A stretch of DNA of 64,000 nt from Climacteris rufus (lineage: Eukaryota > Chordata > Aves > Passeriformes > Climacteridae), in contig VZRZ01006827.1 in NCBI GenBank assembly GCA_013398175.1, forward strand, positions 805,799-869,798, in the 5' to 3' direction. Below are positions 36,923-49,700 of this stretch, in pieces (the first letter of the stretch is position 1; each line of letters opens with the position of its first letter). The notes below the pieces were generated by a model. The model was not told the origin of the DNA. It did not search any database and saw nothing but the letters and a program-made list of their open reading frames with translations. Made by a program: the position numbers and the translations under genes.

Positions 36923-38936
36923 CAGATGCTTGGGTTTTTTCTTACAATTCCACATTGATTATAAAGTTTAAGAAGGATTTTTGTTGCGGATCTTTTTTAC
37001 TTGAGAGTGAGATAATATATTGTTCACCTTCTGCTAATTCTGCATACAAATATGTTGGAAAAAATACAGAGCAACAGAGCTGGGGATTAGTACAACAAAT
37101 AAATGAGTACATACATCCCACTGTAAAACTTGCATAGGAGTGGTTAAACTAACAACAGAGACAATTTCTGCATTTGATTTATCTCGAGCTTCTGAACTGT
37201 TCACATGCTGCTCTAAAACTTTCAACTGTAAATGTTCAACACAAAAGTTATTTCAATAGTTCATGTAAAATTGTCCAGCAGGAGAAAGTGAAATTATTAC
37301 CTTATTATAAAAAGGAATGTCTATGACTTTTTAAATGACAGCTGTGGAACAGAAACAACAGGGTAAACAGGTTGAAATTTTTCAAGGTGGCAGTTCTCTC
37401 TTGGGAGAAAAGCGTTTTAAATGCCTCTATGAAAATGGTTGTGATATGGTCTGAAGGTATTGTGATTTGCCCATGGGTGGTCAAATTTGCAATAGTTTAT
37501 CCAACAGGTTACTTGGAAGAGCAGTTGGCTTGGTCTATGCTTACATACCTTATGTGATTTTTGGAGGATGTGCACCTGGGATTTGCAGGAGTTCTGGTGT
37601 CATTTGCTGTTGGCTGTAAACTGTAGAATGTTTGGCTTCCACATGATTAATTTATAGTGTGCTAACAAGCATGCTTATGCCCTAAGTCAGGAAATTGGCA
37701 TTGTTAATGATTTAGAAGCAATCTCAATTTTCCCTAAGTTTTCTTGGAGAGAAAGCTCTGTCCAGGTGAGACTGAGGAGTTGCAGTTAGACTCATGTGGA
37801 ACTGAAGAGGATCCTGTGATTCCTTAGGGTAGGCTCAGTGCTGCACAGGTTTGGATGCTCTGTCACCACTGTCTCCTTTGGTCCATGAACAGGTGGAACT
37901 GCACTTGTGGGAAGCTGCTGCTGATCAACCCTTAAACACCCACATTACTTTTATGTGGAAGCAGAGGAGAAATCTTGGTGCTAGGCTGTCCAAAAGAGTT
38001 GCAGGGGCAGAGAATGACCAGAAATAATCTCATTTCCTGCTGCATACTTCAACCTTCCTCCTCAAAGCATGGTGAATTTGGGCTGTGTGTTGAAACATGG
38101 ACATGGTGATTTCACTGCAGTTCTGACTGGTTGGCCTCCCACAGTGTGCTTTAGCATCTAATTTAGACTACACCCAAGATAGTGCCGTCTGGCAGTGTGT
38201 AGTATCCTCAGTGGTGTTTCACTGCTGTTTTCCAGTACAAAATGCTAAGTTCAGAGGATTCTGTCAATGAACGGTGCTTCCACACCATTTTGTGAAGCAG
38301 GAAAGTTCAGTGACCGTAAAATGGCAACAGAATATAGTTAAAATGCCCTCTGTGAATTTTTGCCTGATTTGTTTATTGCAAAGTAATTCTATTTGACTGT
38401 GCAACACTAGGCAAATGCTTCAGAAAGTTATTTGAAATCTTATCTGCAATGTGAACCTATGCAGTCACAAGTAATGTATCACCAATTAAACAACACGTCA
38501 AATTCCTCACAGGAATACTGGCTGAATTTTGTTTTAGTGTTCTCATTTTGGATTGGTGTGCTAAAAGCAGAACTAGAAATTCTGCTTAAAATTGTGCTAC
38601 ACAAATTAATATTTGTAACTAATTTTGGAAACGTAATGAGAGAACATGCTTGTCTCTTATTTTAATTTCCAGTTTGAGATATAAATTGATTTGAAATAAT
38701 TAAAACTGAATATAATGCTTGTATGTGATTGTTGATTAAATTATCATTGCATTTGCTAATTTTTTAATATCCTGTTTTCGTAGTGAAATCTTAAAGTATT
38801 TAGCCAGATTAGGGACTGTGGGATGAATCCCTGCTTTCATGAAGTAGGTGAAGGACTCTTAAATCAGTCTCTGGAGTTATTTAACGGTTACCAATTACTC
38901 CTGCATTGTAAACAATCAAAGTGCTTGTATCTGCAG

Positions 38937-39055
38937 GCAGTAGATAACCTGAAAATCAAATATATCAGCTCTGCCCAGATCCTTGAGGAGATTGTCCTGT
39001 CAGCTAAAACAAGAATAAAAGATGTGATTGTAAATAACATTCGTGGGACGAGCAG
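38937..39055 (+). other. Weak candidate coding exon
   Basis: An acceptor-like ctgcag ends at 38936 and a donor CAG|GTTAGT follows 39055. The 119 bases between are open in one frame for 39 codons, containing DNLKIKYISS and LEEIVLSAKTRIKDVIVNN, a hydrophilic helix-like composition. The acceptor lacks a good polypyrimidine tract, and the open frame extends upstream to 38823, so it is not limited to the exon. I recognise no family. It could equally be a chance frame. Confidence 0.17.
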
Positions 39056-42000
39056 GTTAGTAACATTCATTTGAAAAATAAATTTAAAAAAACACTTGTA
39101 GCCAGCAGTGGACATTAATTGTACATCTGGCAGAAAGCAAAGCCTTAAGAAATTTGTGAGCACATATACATTCAATTGGCTTTGCTTCTTGATTGTTTTA
39201 AGTTATGGTTTGCCACCTTCTGATGTGAGAGCTTCCTTTTTCTGTTCTTTGCAAGGAGGTGTATTGCACAGCACTGATCCTGTCAGAGGTGTTGGAGATC
39301 TCTGGAGTTCGGACTCTTTAAGTAATGGAGTGACTGATAGACCTACATTTTCCTTTTTTTTTTGTGAGAGGGCTTTTGTGTTTATGGTTAAATGCATGTC
39401 ATGGGGATTTTATTTTAATATGAGACTTAATTCATTAATTAAATTGAATAATTTTTCTTACCTGTTATTAATGACTTTTTTTCTAGTTTTGTTTCTCATT
39501 ACCAATGACAAGAGAAAATAAACTAATCATTACCTATAAATTTTGACTACAATATCTCCATCTTTATCCATTAAGTAGATGAGAAAAATGAAGATTTTTA
39601 TATAATATTATTTTAAATGCCATCAGTATTAGAAATATTATAAATTTTACTGATCATTATACTTAATCCCACAGCACTGAAATTATTAGAGATTTGGCCA
39701 TCTAACAGAAGTCCTGGAGTATTAGTAATATTGTGACACATACTTTCATTGAGAATACTAGGCTGGCCCTGCTATATATGGCTGTTTGTGTTCACAGTTT
39801 AAGTGCTAAGCTTTTTTCTTTTATTTCAAGGGAATGAGAGGATGGTGATAACAATTTCTTTATAGTCACTTGTGATGAAAATATTTGGTAAATAAAAGAA
39901 ATGGAGGGGAAAGAGCAAATCTCTTAGCTGCTGTTTTCTTGTATTGACTCTTTTTTTCCTCTCAAAGATAGCTATTTAGTCCATTAGTGGGTTTCTTTCC
40001 CCTTGCAGACTGGCTTCCTGTAGGTTTCACTGTGGAGTAGCAGGTGTACAATTCCAAAGTGTCTTTACAAGTGGCTCAGCAGGGCTTCCTGTGCCGTACA
40101 TTCACTGGAGACAGCTCATCTGTTTAATCCTTATGTTTTAGTCAACCTTTCTTATTATGCGGACAGGGCTCCCATGCTCAGCTGGATTTTGACTCTCAGA
40201 ATGAATTGATGGAGCTCTTTGATCTTTGCTGTGTATTGCATCTGTTTCATCTTTCATCTTAATGCATGATCTTCCTAACTTCTAACTAGTGCTTTATTTT
40301 GTTTATTTTACTTTTTTCCACTTGAATACATCACTTTTGTTTTGTTCGTTTTGGCATGACTTTTTATTTTCAATGAACTTGATTGCACAGCTTTAACATT
40401 ATGATAATTAAGTTGGTAGGGGTATTTAAAAGGCAGGCAGAGACTCAGAGCCATGTCGTTTTTAGAGTTGGCACTTTTAGAGCCTTGATCAGTATCCTTA
40501 AAATGGATTAGTGTAATTTTTTATGAACTTACAGACAGCTGCACCTGGTGTTTGTAATAAATAGTGGAAATGTCAAAGAAACAGGATGTGACAGTACATT
40601 TGGAGTAGGCTGCTACTGGGTATCAACACCTGAACTACAGTGCCATTGAGCAGTAGTCTGCAGAACTGGTATAATGCAGAACTTTCTTGAGGTATATCAC
40701 CTTGACAACCTGACACATGAGCATATATTTAAGTTCATCCCTTCTAAATTCCTGTTCAAAATTAATAATCTCCTTAAGAACTGTTAAGAAGTAATACTTT
40801 TTCTTAACTGTGGCTTTATTCTGCTGCAGGCGGTTTTGATTTAAAGACATCCAAGTTTCAATGTTCTAACTCAGTTAACAGCTGAGCTACAGTTACATTT
40901 TGTGTTATCTTTTTTTTCTCTCCCCCCCCGCCCCACCTCGAAGTTTGAGTATGACAACCAGCAAGGGATTTCTCTTTTTCAAATGAAACCAGAAAGTGAA
41001 CAATTTTCGTTATACTTTGTAGTTGAAACTAGGACTATCAACAGAGCATATTCTACTGGTATGATTGATTCCTTAACTTTTACAATAGGGTTTAAACTCT
41101 GTTTTAAAAAGACTTAAATCAGTGTTCAGCTTTAAGTGAGAGTAGCAATTCAATTTTTCTCATGATCAATAATGCTAGAGTGGCAAGAGCATTTTCAAGT
41201 GAGCAAAGAGGTCTACAACAGCGAAACTCTTGAGTCTTTGCTCATAAGAGGTTTGATATATTTCACTGCAGTCTAAAATCTTACATGTATGGCATACTCA
41301 GAGCTATTTCCTATTTTGCTGCATATAATGACCATATTTTTGTCTTAGAAACCCTTTGGTAATAGTCAGCATCTGAACATTTAAGTTTTTGTGGGTTTTC
41401 TTTTCAAATGTTCTTTCTCTCGAAAGGGCTCCTTATGCAGAATTTCCACCTCCTTTTTTGATGTGGTGAAACCTAGAGCAGTTGATTGTTATCTGATGGG
41501 GAAACCTCCATCTAAAGATAGAGACAGATCCTCCAATGGTGCTTCTTTGGTCAATGACTTATGACCCATTCAGTCACGTAACGGGAGAATCTTTTAATAT
41601 CCTTCTACAAATACTATCTTTAGAATTGAGGAAAAAAAACGTAAAACACTAGATTTTGGTAAACAGCCATATCGTTACTTTTGAATTTGTTAGGCTTTCT
41701 TTAAGAGGAACACAGCACCATAGCCTCACAAAATTACTTATATTAGGCTTGACTTCAATGTGACACAGGAAGATCACACCGTTCCTAGTGATAATTTCTG
41801 TAATGAAAAAGTAAAAAGACCTCAATCTGATATAATACATTTACATCTGCTGTTGCTGCCAAAAAAAAAAGATAATTTGATAATTTTTGCCTGGTATAAT
41901 AAATATCTTCTCCCCAAACAAGCAAACTAAAAATCCCCCAAACCCCAAACTATGCTTCACTTACTGTTAGACCTTCTTCTTTTAGGTATTTCTTGACATA

Positions 42001-45000
42001 AGACCCTGTAGGAGTTCTCTGTCCTCTAATACTGAAAACAATAGATAACTTATATTAATGTGGAAGCCAGTTTAAGTATATATAAGAAAGAAATTTAGAA
42101 TTTGAAAAAAAATTATGATTGACTTGGCCTCCTTGTTTTGTTTTTTTTTCAGTTTGCCTTTGAAGCTGTTGCCTTTCTACTGCTCTAAAATTAATCATGT
42201 GTAGAGTATTATCTATCAGGAAATTATCTATTTGTATTGAAAGAAGCTCATTAAGTGAACTTAGAAAATTCTTATTATCCTGGATACCTGTGTTAGGCAG
42301 TTTCACAATTTGAGATCTATCTTTGTAGAATCCAGACCCAAAATGTAACTACATTAACTCTCTATCTTTTTAATGTATTATAATCAGACAATTTTAGTGG
42401 CTTATGTTGGATTTCTTTTTTTTTATTATTTTTCTGTCAGTTAGGTGTTTTGGCTTATGTTACTTTGCTTGGATCATTGAAGTTACAGCCTTTCTAATGG
42501 GTCATGTGGCAGAGTTTGTTTCTGCCACATTATTAGGGTTTTACACGTTTCAATTTTATTCAGACAAAATAGGTAATTTTATGAGACTACTTCAGCTATA
42601 AGTGCATTTTTTCTTTTGGAGAAAAATATAAAATGACACATTAAACATAAGTACCATATAATCTAAAGAGATTGTGTTGCTGTAACATGGCAATATGTTT
42701 TTTCCAATGTATTTTGTGTTTGTTGTCTCCAGAATAAACATTTGTTTAATTCAGTTGTTATTTTGCTGAGTGTGTGTGTCTGTCTCCCATCCCAGTTCCA
42801 GTTTACTGCAGGTGATAACTTTTGCATAGGAGATGCCTTCAGGGTGTAGAAAAGGCTTTTTAACCACAACACTGGGAATGAGTTTCCTGTAAAATAGTGC
42901 AAACCCCAAGTTTAGGGAAGAACTATTGCTAGCTCCTGGAGTCGTGGTGCTCAGATATGTCACCTGACTTAGTGGGAGGCTCTCTGGGAAGGTGTTTTAT
43001 GTACTGTCTTTCCATTAAGACAATGTTCTTTATTGTCTCATCTTTACAAAATTATAAAACCCCCACCCCTGCTTCTAATTCAGAATTGTTAGTCTGAGTG
43101 GTAATGAATGACTTACCTTTTTTAAAAACAGGCAAACAAATAATTTAGGACAGAATTATTTTTTGTAGATTTCAGCTCAGTCTTAGTTTCTCATTCACAT
43201 CACCATTTCTGTTTTACAGATGGATTGTCAGTTATTTAACTGCACACCTTTGCTGCTGATGTTTTCTGTCATTCTGTTACATAGGTAACTGAACTGAAAT
43301 TCATTGCAAATGTGTTGCATTAATCCATCCTGGCTTTGTGCTAAGTTAAATTCCATGCCATGAGTGGGCAGAAGTTGGGAGTGTACATCAGGAATGCAAA
43401 TTGCTGCTAGCTTGCCCTACAATTTTTCCCAGACACCTGCTCCTGGACATTGTCAAAGGCAGGATGCTGGTATATATGCATGCAGTCTGTTTTCTCACTG
43501 GTCAGTTTAAGAACAGGTATGTCTGACTGCTAGTGTAGGTAGCAGAATAGCAGAGTATCAGCGAAAGGAAAAGGAAGTGGCAAGGCAAAAACAGTTGCAG
43601 CTTTCAGGCTCATCTGCCTTCTATCACAACTGGACAGAGCAAAAGCCCTTTAGTTCACGTCTAATGACAATATTAAAGTGGAATAAAACTGGACCTGTTC
43701 ATCATGCTGCAGGTGGAGAAATGATCTGTTTCCCCTTTTTCTTTCTTTGTCCGTTTCTAGAATATAGGCAAGATTGTTTTCCTTGCAATGCATTAATATT
43801 TCACCTCTGTTCATTCTGTGCTAAGGATTGACACAACATGTGGCCTCTTCACATCTGCCTTGTGGCGCTTCCCCCTTGAGAAGCTACGTGTGACCTTTGC
43901 AGACATTGTTCTGTGCTGTGAAATTTTATTATTTCATTCTTTTCAGTGGAATATACATGCAGTTTGTACTGCAGCCTAACTGCTAAAAGTAAAATTAAAA
44001 ATTAAAAATATCCATTACTATTTCAGATGCATATGATGTGTGAAAATGAGAAACTATACCATAAGCTCTCTGTCTGTAGTTACATATACTCTTTCTTGGA
44101 GTGGAAATAGTGAGTGAGAGGGTCAGTGTGTCATGAAGCCTTCAAAGCTTTTGATTTCAGGAAGAGGTTCACCACAAACGGGCATTGATCCTTGGGCCCA
44201 GGCTCTGCTACATGTGTTCCCTTAAAGCTGTGCACTGGTGTTTGTGTACCATCTTGCACTGGCTTTGTGCCCTTGTGTTACACCTTTTCTTCTCCTAGTT
44301 TGTGTGTTGTAGCAGAATAAAAAGTGTAGGCTCTTTATTAATTGGCAGCTGCTGAACATTAAAAGTTAATTTAAAAGCCCATTGGATTGCAATGTGAAGA
44401 GTGTTCCTTTCATTATATTGTCTGTTATTTTAAATGTATAATTTACATATATTATTGCTTAATTTCACTTGATTTTTTATAATGAGGTACTGAATGGAAG
44501 ATTTACAGAATTTATGAGAGTACAATGGAAGGTTTGTTAGACGTACATTTTTAAGGTTAAGCTTATGAATAGGTTGTTTTGGTTTGGTTTTTTTTTTTTT
44601 TTCTGTTAGATAACGGATCCTAGTCTTTTCTGTACTTCTTTCTACGCTGGATTTTTTTGGATTTTGTTGGAGTTTTGTGTCTTTTTCGTTTTTTTTTATG
44701 ATTTTTTTTCTTTTCAATTTTCTGTGTTCTAAGAATATAGCAAATACTGTGGAAATCCTGGAGTAATCCTATCTTTACCAGAATAAACCTCTCCTTTGAG
44801 CCTGTACCACCATCATTATGGTCATGGCTTATGTTTTCTTTTGTTAAACTGAATATACGTTTAGATAACCATGGCCTATCCTTTGCTGGGTCTCTCTCAT
44901 TTCTAAGGAAACTTTTCATTTACCTGACACTGAGTTTACTCCTCCTTTACCACTCACTTTCCTTTTCTCCTCCTATATCAAGTATGTTGTCTAATTGCCT

Positions 45001-45296
45001 CCATGGAGGTCTTTTGGCACTTTTTTTTTTGTATTCCCCTTGATATGTTTCCCTTTCTCTGAAACTCTTATTGTATAGGGGATTTGGTAATTTGAATATT
45101 TTTGTTTCAATGGACAGGGAAAAAAAAAAGAGCAAACCAAACAAAAGTGGCTGCTTTTTTGAAAGGTTTAAGAAAGGTGAGTGCCAAAATACTCAGAGAA
45201 GGTGCCCTGCCCTACAGAAAAAAATTACATATATAACTCTTGTAATTTGGATCATCTCGTAACTTTTACTATTTATGTTGCTTTTCCTTTAGACAG
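39056..45296. other. Unassigned intronic/intergenic DNA
   Basis: About 6 kb without a supported gene. A TATATA-type motif at about 43472 lies some 40 bases before a CAG|GTATGT donor near 43517, a pattern that could mark a minor promoter, but nothing else supports it. A T-rich tract lies at 44588-44602. The plus-strand frame at 39108-39521 (137 codons) is low in complexity towards its end and has no family features. Confidence 0.45.
44588..44602. repeat. Poly(T) run after a GGTTT motif
   Basis: T15 preceded by ggtttggtttggtt-like sequence. On the minus strand it reads as an A-rich, CC-spiced tail, like the plus-strand tracts at 28491 and 48645. Confidence 0.8.
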
Positions 45297-45400
45297 TTCA
45301 TAGATTAATAGAATAATTCAATTTGGAAGAGACCTCCAGAGCTAAACTAGTCTGACCTTCTACTCCAAGAAGGGTTAAAGCTGAATTCAGAGAGCTAGTA
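45297..45400 (-). mobile_element. CR1 LINE fragment (3' end)
   Basis: The segment begins tcatagattaatagaataat and continues as tttggaagagacctccagag, which matches the reverse complement of the CR1 3' end. That end finishes in the ATTCTATGAT-type repeat and has the conserved ggaagggacct...agtctgacc stretch just inside. It is a short, 5'-truncated, diverged copy, typical of CR1. The inner boundary is approximate. CR1 is characteristic of birds and other reptiles, so this fragment supports the host assignment. Confidence 0.75.
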
Positions 45401-48034
45401 GAGACAGCTAGTACATCAATACAGCATATAAGTTGTTCCACCAGTATCCAAGTATGGAAATGGGTATAATAATTCATGTTCAGCAGATTCTTGTCATGCT
45501 GTCCATCCTAGTGGTGACAGAGGAGAGCAGAGTGACAAGGCTAGTTGCTTTGTTTATAATAGCTAAGGGTAGGTGAAGTTAATTCCATATTTTTCCACAG
45601 TGAACTCTGAAGTAATGAAAAAGAAAAAAATGTGAATAATAGAAAAAACTGATGTAATTATTGAAGATGGACAAAAGCAAGTTCTGCTGCGGTCCCAAGT
45701 TTGATCCTTCTTTCATGCTTCTTTAAAATAATGAGTAAGGTCAATCTGTATCTGTCAGAGACTATCCTGTTTGTTTTCCAGTTTTGCCAGCTCAGATCTG
45801 TTCTGACAGTTTAGAAACTGAGTCAGATCTATGCTGATGCTTGACTGGAGATGTGGCTATGGATAGCCTTATGCATCTGATGATTTTGGTTAACCTTCTA
45901 GAAAAGTGAAACAGTAGTTACGGCAGCCTCCTATTTTTGTGTCCTTCCCAAGTCCCTCATTCATTTGCTACACTCAGTTATTTCCTCTTGCCTTAAATCT
46001 CTGTGTTAAACTAAAGACTATTTCTTCATGTTCAACTGCTGCCTAAAGAAAGCAAGGTGTGATTTGAGTACAGCAATAGAAATAGGAACAAATAATTCAT
46101 GAAAGGCTTCCTTAGCATCTGACTAAAATCCTCTTGTCGGTAGAAATTTTAATACAGTGAATTAGTAATTTTATTTGGGCTAGGGGTTTCTAACAGTGTC
46201 TGCCACTGGACTGGTGACAATGTGTTGTGGAGGTACTTGAGCCAGATCTCAATTTGTTAACAATTTGGGTATAGGATGCAAAGCGGAACTGGTGTAGTCT
46301 TCAATATCAGCCTCAAAAGCTGGGCAATACTACATCAGTCATCCAACATGAATAAAACAATGACATCACATTTGAGGAGGTAATTTATTTTCTTGTCCTC
46401 ATCCTTTCTAACAAATATCAGAAAGCAATTAATTGTGTTTAATAATGAGTTATGAAGATCATAACTATTCCTGTATTCAGCCTCCTAAACTTTCCAAATG
46501 AGGAAGTTACATGAGAGAAAACTTCATCTTCAGAAAGGCAGAGCAGGTTTTGGCAACACTTTAATTTCAAGGGCATGGGGCAGGGTGTAATTGTTATTCC
46601 CACTAGCTGCTATTTTCTAACTGTCAGTATTTTCTGTTTGCATTTCAAGAAAGTGTGAATATTTTCCAGCAAAAATGTATTGCTTTCAATGGATTTACTA
46701 AAAACAGAGATAATTTTATGCTGTAAAGTCCAGAGCATCTTCTTCATGATTGAGACAATATTGCTGGATACCACCTTAAATATTAAACCAGCTTTCAGTT
46801 AAGGTGAAGTGAACATAAGATCACTTTGTCTGAAAATATCAGGTTTTGGAAAAGCAATCTTTGGTCCAATGTAAAGGGCAAAGGGCAGCCAATGTACCAT
46901 GAATCCAAAACCGATCCTAAGTCTTTTTGCATGTCCTTATAAATTTGTATTAATTAATTATTATACTCCACTCTGCTTAGTTAAATGGAACTGTCGGCAG
47001 GCATTTTGAAATGTACCAAGTTAGTTGGTGGGGTTTTTTGTACCAGAATGCATTGTTGTGATAGTTTTTGTTCTATTGTAACCTTTGTTTCCACTTCACG
47101 TGAACTACTGTCCAGTACTTTGCAGTGTATTTGTTTTGTAAAAAAGGTCTTACAGTTAGAGTGCATAATTGCTTAATGCTGCTGTAAATGAAAAGCCCAA
47201 ATATTTTCCTGTTTTCTAGACCAATGCTGAAATTCACTATCAACTCAAATTCTGTTAGGAAGCTTTTATATTTCAGGTTTATAATGTATTTGTGTATTTA
47301 ACCTTCTGAAAGCGTAGACTTCACTGGCGGGGTTTTATGTACTATCAGACTAGTTGAGAGGAAGATGTATACAGAGAAGCCTTTAATGGTAGATAACTGC
47401 TTCTGTGGGCCCAATTAAGACTATCCAACTGTGAAACAGAGTCCCCTGAGTAACGGTGCGGTCTGCTTGCCTGGGTTTTCTGAGGTGGGGGGAAGGATGC
47501 CTGGAATAAGACAATATCCAGTGCAGCTGTGAAGAAAAAAAAATTTAAGCATTTTCTTAAGGAAAAAAAAAACCCAAGGGAAAAAACCCAACAAACTCAA
47601 CCCAAAACAAAACTACAAAAGAGCAGCCGTCAAACTTTTGGTATGCAGTATTAATAAAGGTTGAGGTCAGTTTTATTGTATGCATTGCATTCTAGACTTG
47701 ACACTGTAGTAGCTGTGCCTGAGATCTGGATGCGTTGTTGGTCCAAAATCAATCTTGTTGCTCCTCAGAAGGCAATGAGAGATAATAAGTACTATTCACC
47801 TGATTGCCTTCCTGTTCTGAGACAGCTGGTGACGCTTGTCTTCCTGATAACCAGGAGTTTCAGATCTAAGGCAGGGATAAAGAAAAGCTGGGAGCTTGCT
47901 GAATCTAAATTTGACAGTCGATGGCTGTGCAGAGGGTCAGGAGGGATAGAATCTGTGACACGTATAAGAAAGGAACAAAATTTATCTGCTCTGGTTGCAA
48001 TGATTAGATGTCTCTTTGTCTGGCTTTCTTACAG
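45401..48034. other. Noncoding DNA before the best exon candidate
   Basis: AT-rich up to about 47500, then an A/C-rich tract at 47530-47625, then a GC-richer stretch carrying a 126-codon plus-strand open frame (47661-48041). That frame has no recognised domain and runs past the acceptor at 48034 in a different frame from the exon. It is therefore probably intronic, or part of a frameshifted old sequence. Confidence 0.45.
47526..47625. repeat. A-rich tract with CCC interruptions
   Basis: About 100 bases dominated by A runs separated by CCC, CAA or GGG. The style matches the other A/C tracts in the window. It is low-complexity DNA, possibly a decayed retroposon tail. Confidence 0.6.
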
Positions 48035-48238
48035 CGGATGATTGATTGTACCCGCCAGCTGGCTAATATCATAATTAACAAAGTTGCTACCATGTCTGAG
48101 AAGTTTAATCGAAAAAATTGCCGGCAGTGTGATACCATTGTCACAGAGATCACAAGCGCAGCAGTGTTGACTTTTGTACTGGTGGAGCCGCAGGACTATG
48201 TAGATGTGGTGAAAAGTCGTTCGCTGGGATAACTAAAG
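48035..48238 (+). other. Candidate coding exon, product not recognised
   Basis: This is the best exon-like segment of the window. It follows a good acceptor (tttgtctggctttcttacag, ending at 48034) and ends at a donor AAAG|GTATGT with the GT at 48239. Its length is 204 bases, exactly 68 codons. The frame in phase with the acceptor is open from the first base for 65 codons and stops at 48230-48232, two codons before the donor. It would therefore be the last coding exon, followed by an intron in the 3' UTR; the stop is so close to the junction that nonsense-mediated decay is not expected. The peptide contains DCTRQLANIIINKVATMSEK and later LVEPQDYVDVVKSRSLG, with balanced, protein-like composition and two cysteines in a CRQC pattern. 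I do not recognise the family. It could instead be a decayed pseudogene. Confidence 0.33.
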
Positions 48239-48644
48239 GTATGTTTCTTTCCCTATACATTTCTCCACTGTTAGTTCTTTTGAAAAATGAAGTACGTGGT
48301 CCTTTGATGATACCTTTCATTTCAGGGTGCCACATGAAGCTATTCTGTCATATTTTAAAGCAGTTGCAATGGCAATCTAGAATATGTTTTATCAATGCGT
48401 CAAAAAGTGAAAAATCAAAACTGTAGTTCAGTGATACCCTTTCTAAGGGGTCTTCGGTATCTCACCAGATGCTTTCTGCAAAAACTACGGATGCGATTGT
48501 GTCATAGCTAATTTCCTCAGTTGAAAGGACTACAAATGCTGTTGAAAGTCTATGTTCTACGAACTCGTAGTTCAGCTTGGGTTTATGTTTTCCAGTATTT
48601 CTTTTCATACATTACTTCAAATTAGAATGTAATTTAAGAGGCAT

Positions 48645-48677
48645 TAAAAAAACAAACAAACAAAAAAACCCCAAAAC
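48645..48677. repeat. (AAAC)n-like A-rich tract
   Basis: The tract runs aaaaaaacaaacaaacaaaa and continues into accccaaaac. It is a simple repeat of the same style as the others listed. Confidence 0.7.
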
Positions 48678-48760
48678 AACAGGGGAAAACCCGTGTTCTT
48701 GCATCTTGCATCAGTGTTAGAATGTCTTGCTAAAATGCTCTCTTTCGTATATGTATATTT

Positions 48761-48774
48761 GTGTGTGTGTGTGT
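48761..48774. repeat. (GT)7 microsatellite
   Basis: Seven uninterrupted GT units. Confidence 0.85.
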
Positions 48775-49080
48775 TAAAGGAGAACAGCATCAATGTTTTT
48801 TTTTAGCTGGGGATTCACTTCACAGCACCTTTGTAAAATATTGCCTGAGAATGTCTTTTACTCCTTTTGTATGTTTACCTAGTTTTCCAAGTTAAAAATT
48901 ATTCCACTGAGCTCTTTTTCCCTGCAACTGTATTTTAACATGTGTGTGTGTGCGCTGTGTGGTAGTTCTGTTATGCTCTGGAGTGTGTTGAAAATGCCAG
49001 TGTGACATATTGCTAATGAGTGTGCATATTGACAGTGACGGGGGCGTGTGTCTGTCTGTGTGCCATATATTAAAACAAAA

Positions 49081-49125
49081 AGAGGAGAGAGACAGAGACA
49101 GAGAGAGACAGAGAGACAGAGAAGG
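49081..49125. repeat. GAGA/GACAGA purine-rich microsatellite
   Basis: Irregular alternation of GAGA and GACAGA units over about 45 bases. The repeat is responsible for open frames on both strands across 48892-49288, which are therefore not genes. Confidence 0.88.
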
Positions 49126-49574
49126 AAATATTGGGATGGGAAAGAACAGTTTATTTACCTTGCGGTATGTCAAAATGTTATTATGGTTAAAAAATCCATT
49201 TCAAATAGACATGAGATTTCTTTCTCTCAGGAGGCAGTATGGCCATGGTAGGAGGATAAGAGAGACCCACTTGTTTTGGTGGTATTAGTTTTTTTCTGCT
49301 CAAGTAATTTTGGCTCTTTGGTACCAGTTTCTAAAAATTGGGAAATGAATATTTTGCATTGTGTTTTGGTTCTGTAGTGAGCTCTCCCTGAGTTTTCTAT
49401 TGCTTCTCTCTGTATCTTTACAGATAAATTAGTTCTGAGCATTCCGATGGAATTGTTGTAGCAGACTTTTGAAGCAATGTATTGTTGAATAGCTAGCATA
49501 GCTGATGTTTATCTAAAACATTTGGGGGGAGAGTGCACTTTTGAATTTGAAAATTTTCTTTTTAGAGTTAAATA

Positions 49575-49700
49575 ATTTTTTGTTTTGAGCTGATATTATT
49601 GTAACGGTAATTTAAAACTTATCCTGATGTGCATTTTTCAGAGAGATTTTGCACTTCTCAGACAATTTAATAGCAGATAAATTGTTCTTAATTAGAAGAC
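49575..49700. promoter_or_regulatory. Possible conserved noncoding element
   Basis: AT-rich stretch with TAATTT, CAATTTAATAG and TTCTTAATTAGAAG cores in a little over 100 bases, and no simple repeat. This is the composition of vertebrate developmental enhancers. Conservation is untested. Confidence 0.17.

Larger units (their letters stand above)
34047..38936. other. Unassigned intronic/intergenic DNA
   Basis: AT-rich sequence with a GC-richer patch at 34460-34680 that carries a 67-codon plus-strand frame without clear splice sites. Two perfect short palindromic hairpins (35914-35933, 36903-36922) lie here and are described separately. No gene was recognised. Confidence 0.5.

Noticed and set aside
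39108..39521. 137-codon plus-strand open frame as a gene
   Set aside because: No splice sites or domain; the second half is T-rich and hydrophobic, as expected for T-rich noncoding DNA.
43465..43516. TATATA box followed by a donor, as a minor promoter
   Set aside because: Single motifs of this kind are frequent in AT-rich DNA; there is no CpG or composition support.
44430..44919. Two lysine-rich minus-strand frames
   Set aside because: The lysine runs come from T-rich homopolymers read on the other strand.
48892..49288. Open frames of 67-93 codons on both strands
   Set aside because: They are produced by the GACAGA/GAGA microsatellite and adjacent CA/TG-rich sequence; the translations are low-complexity.
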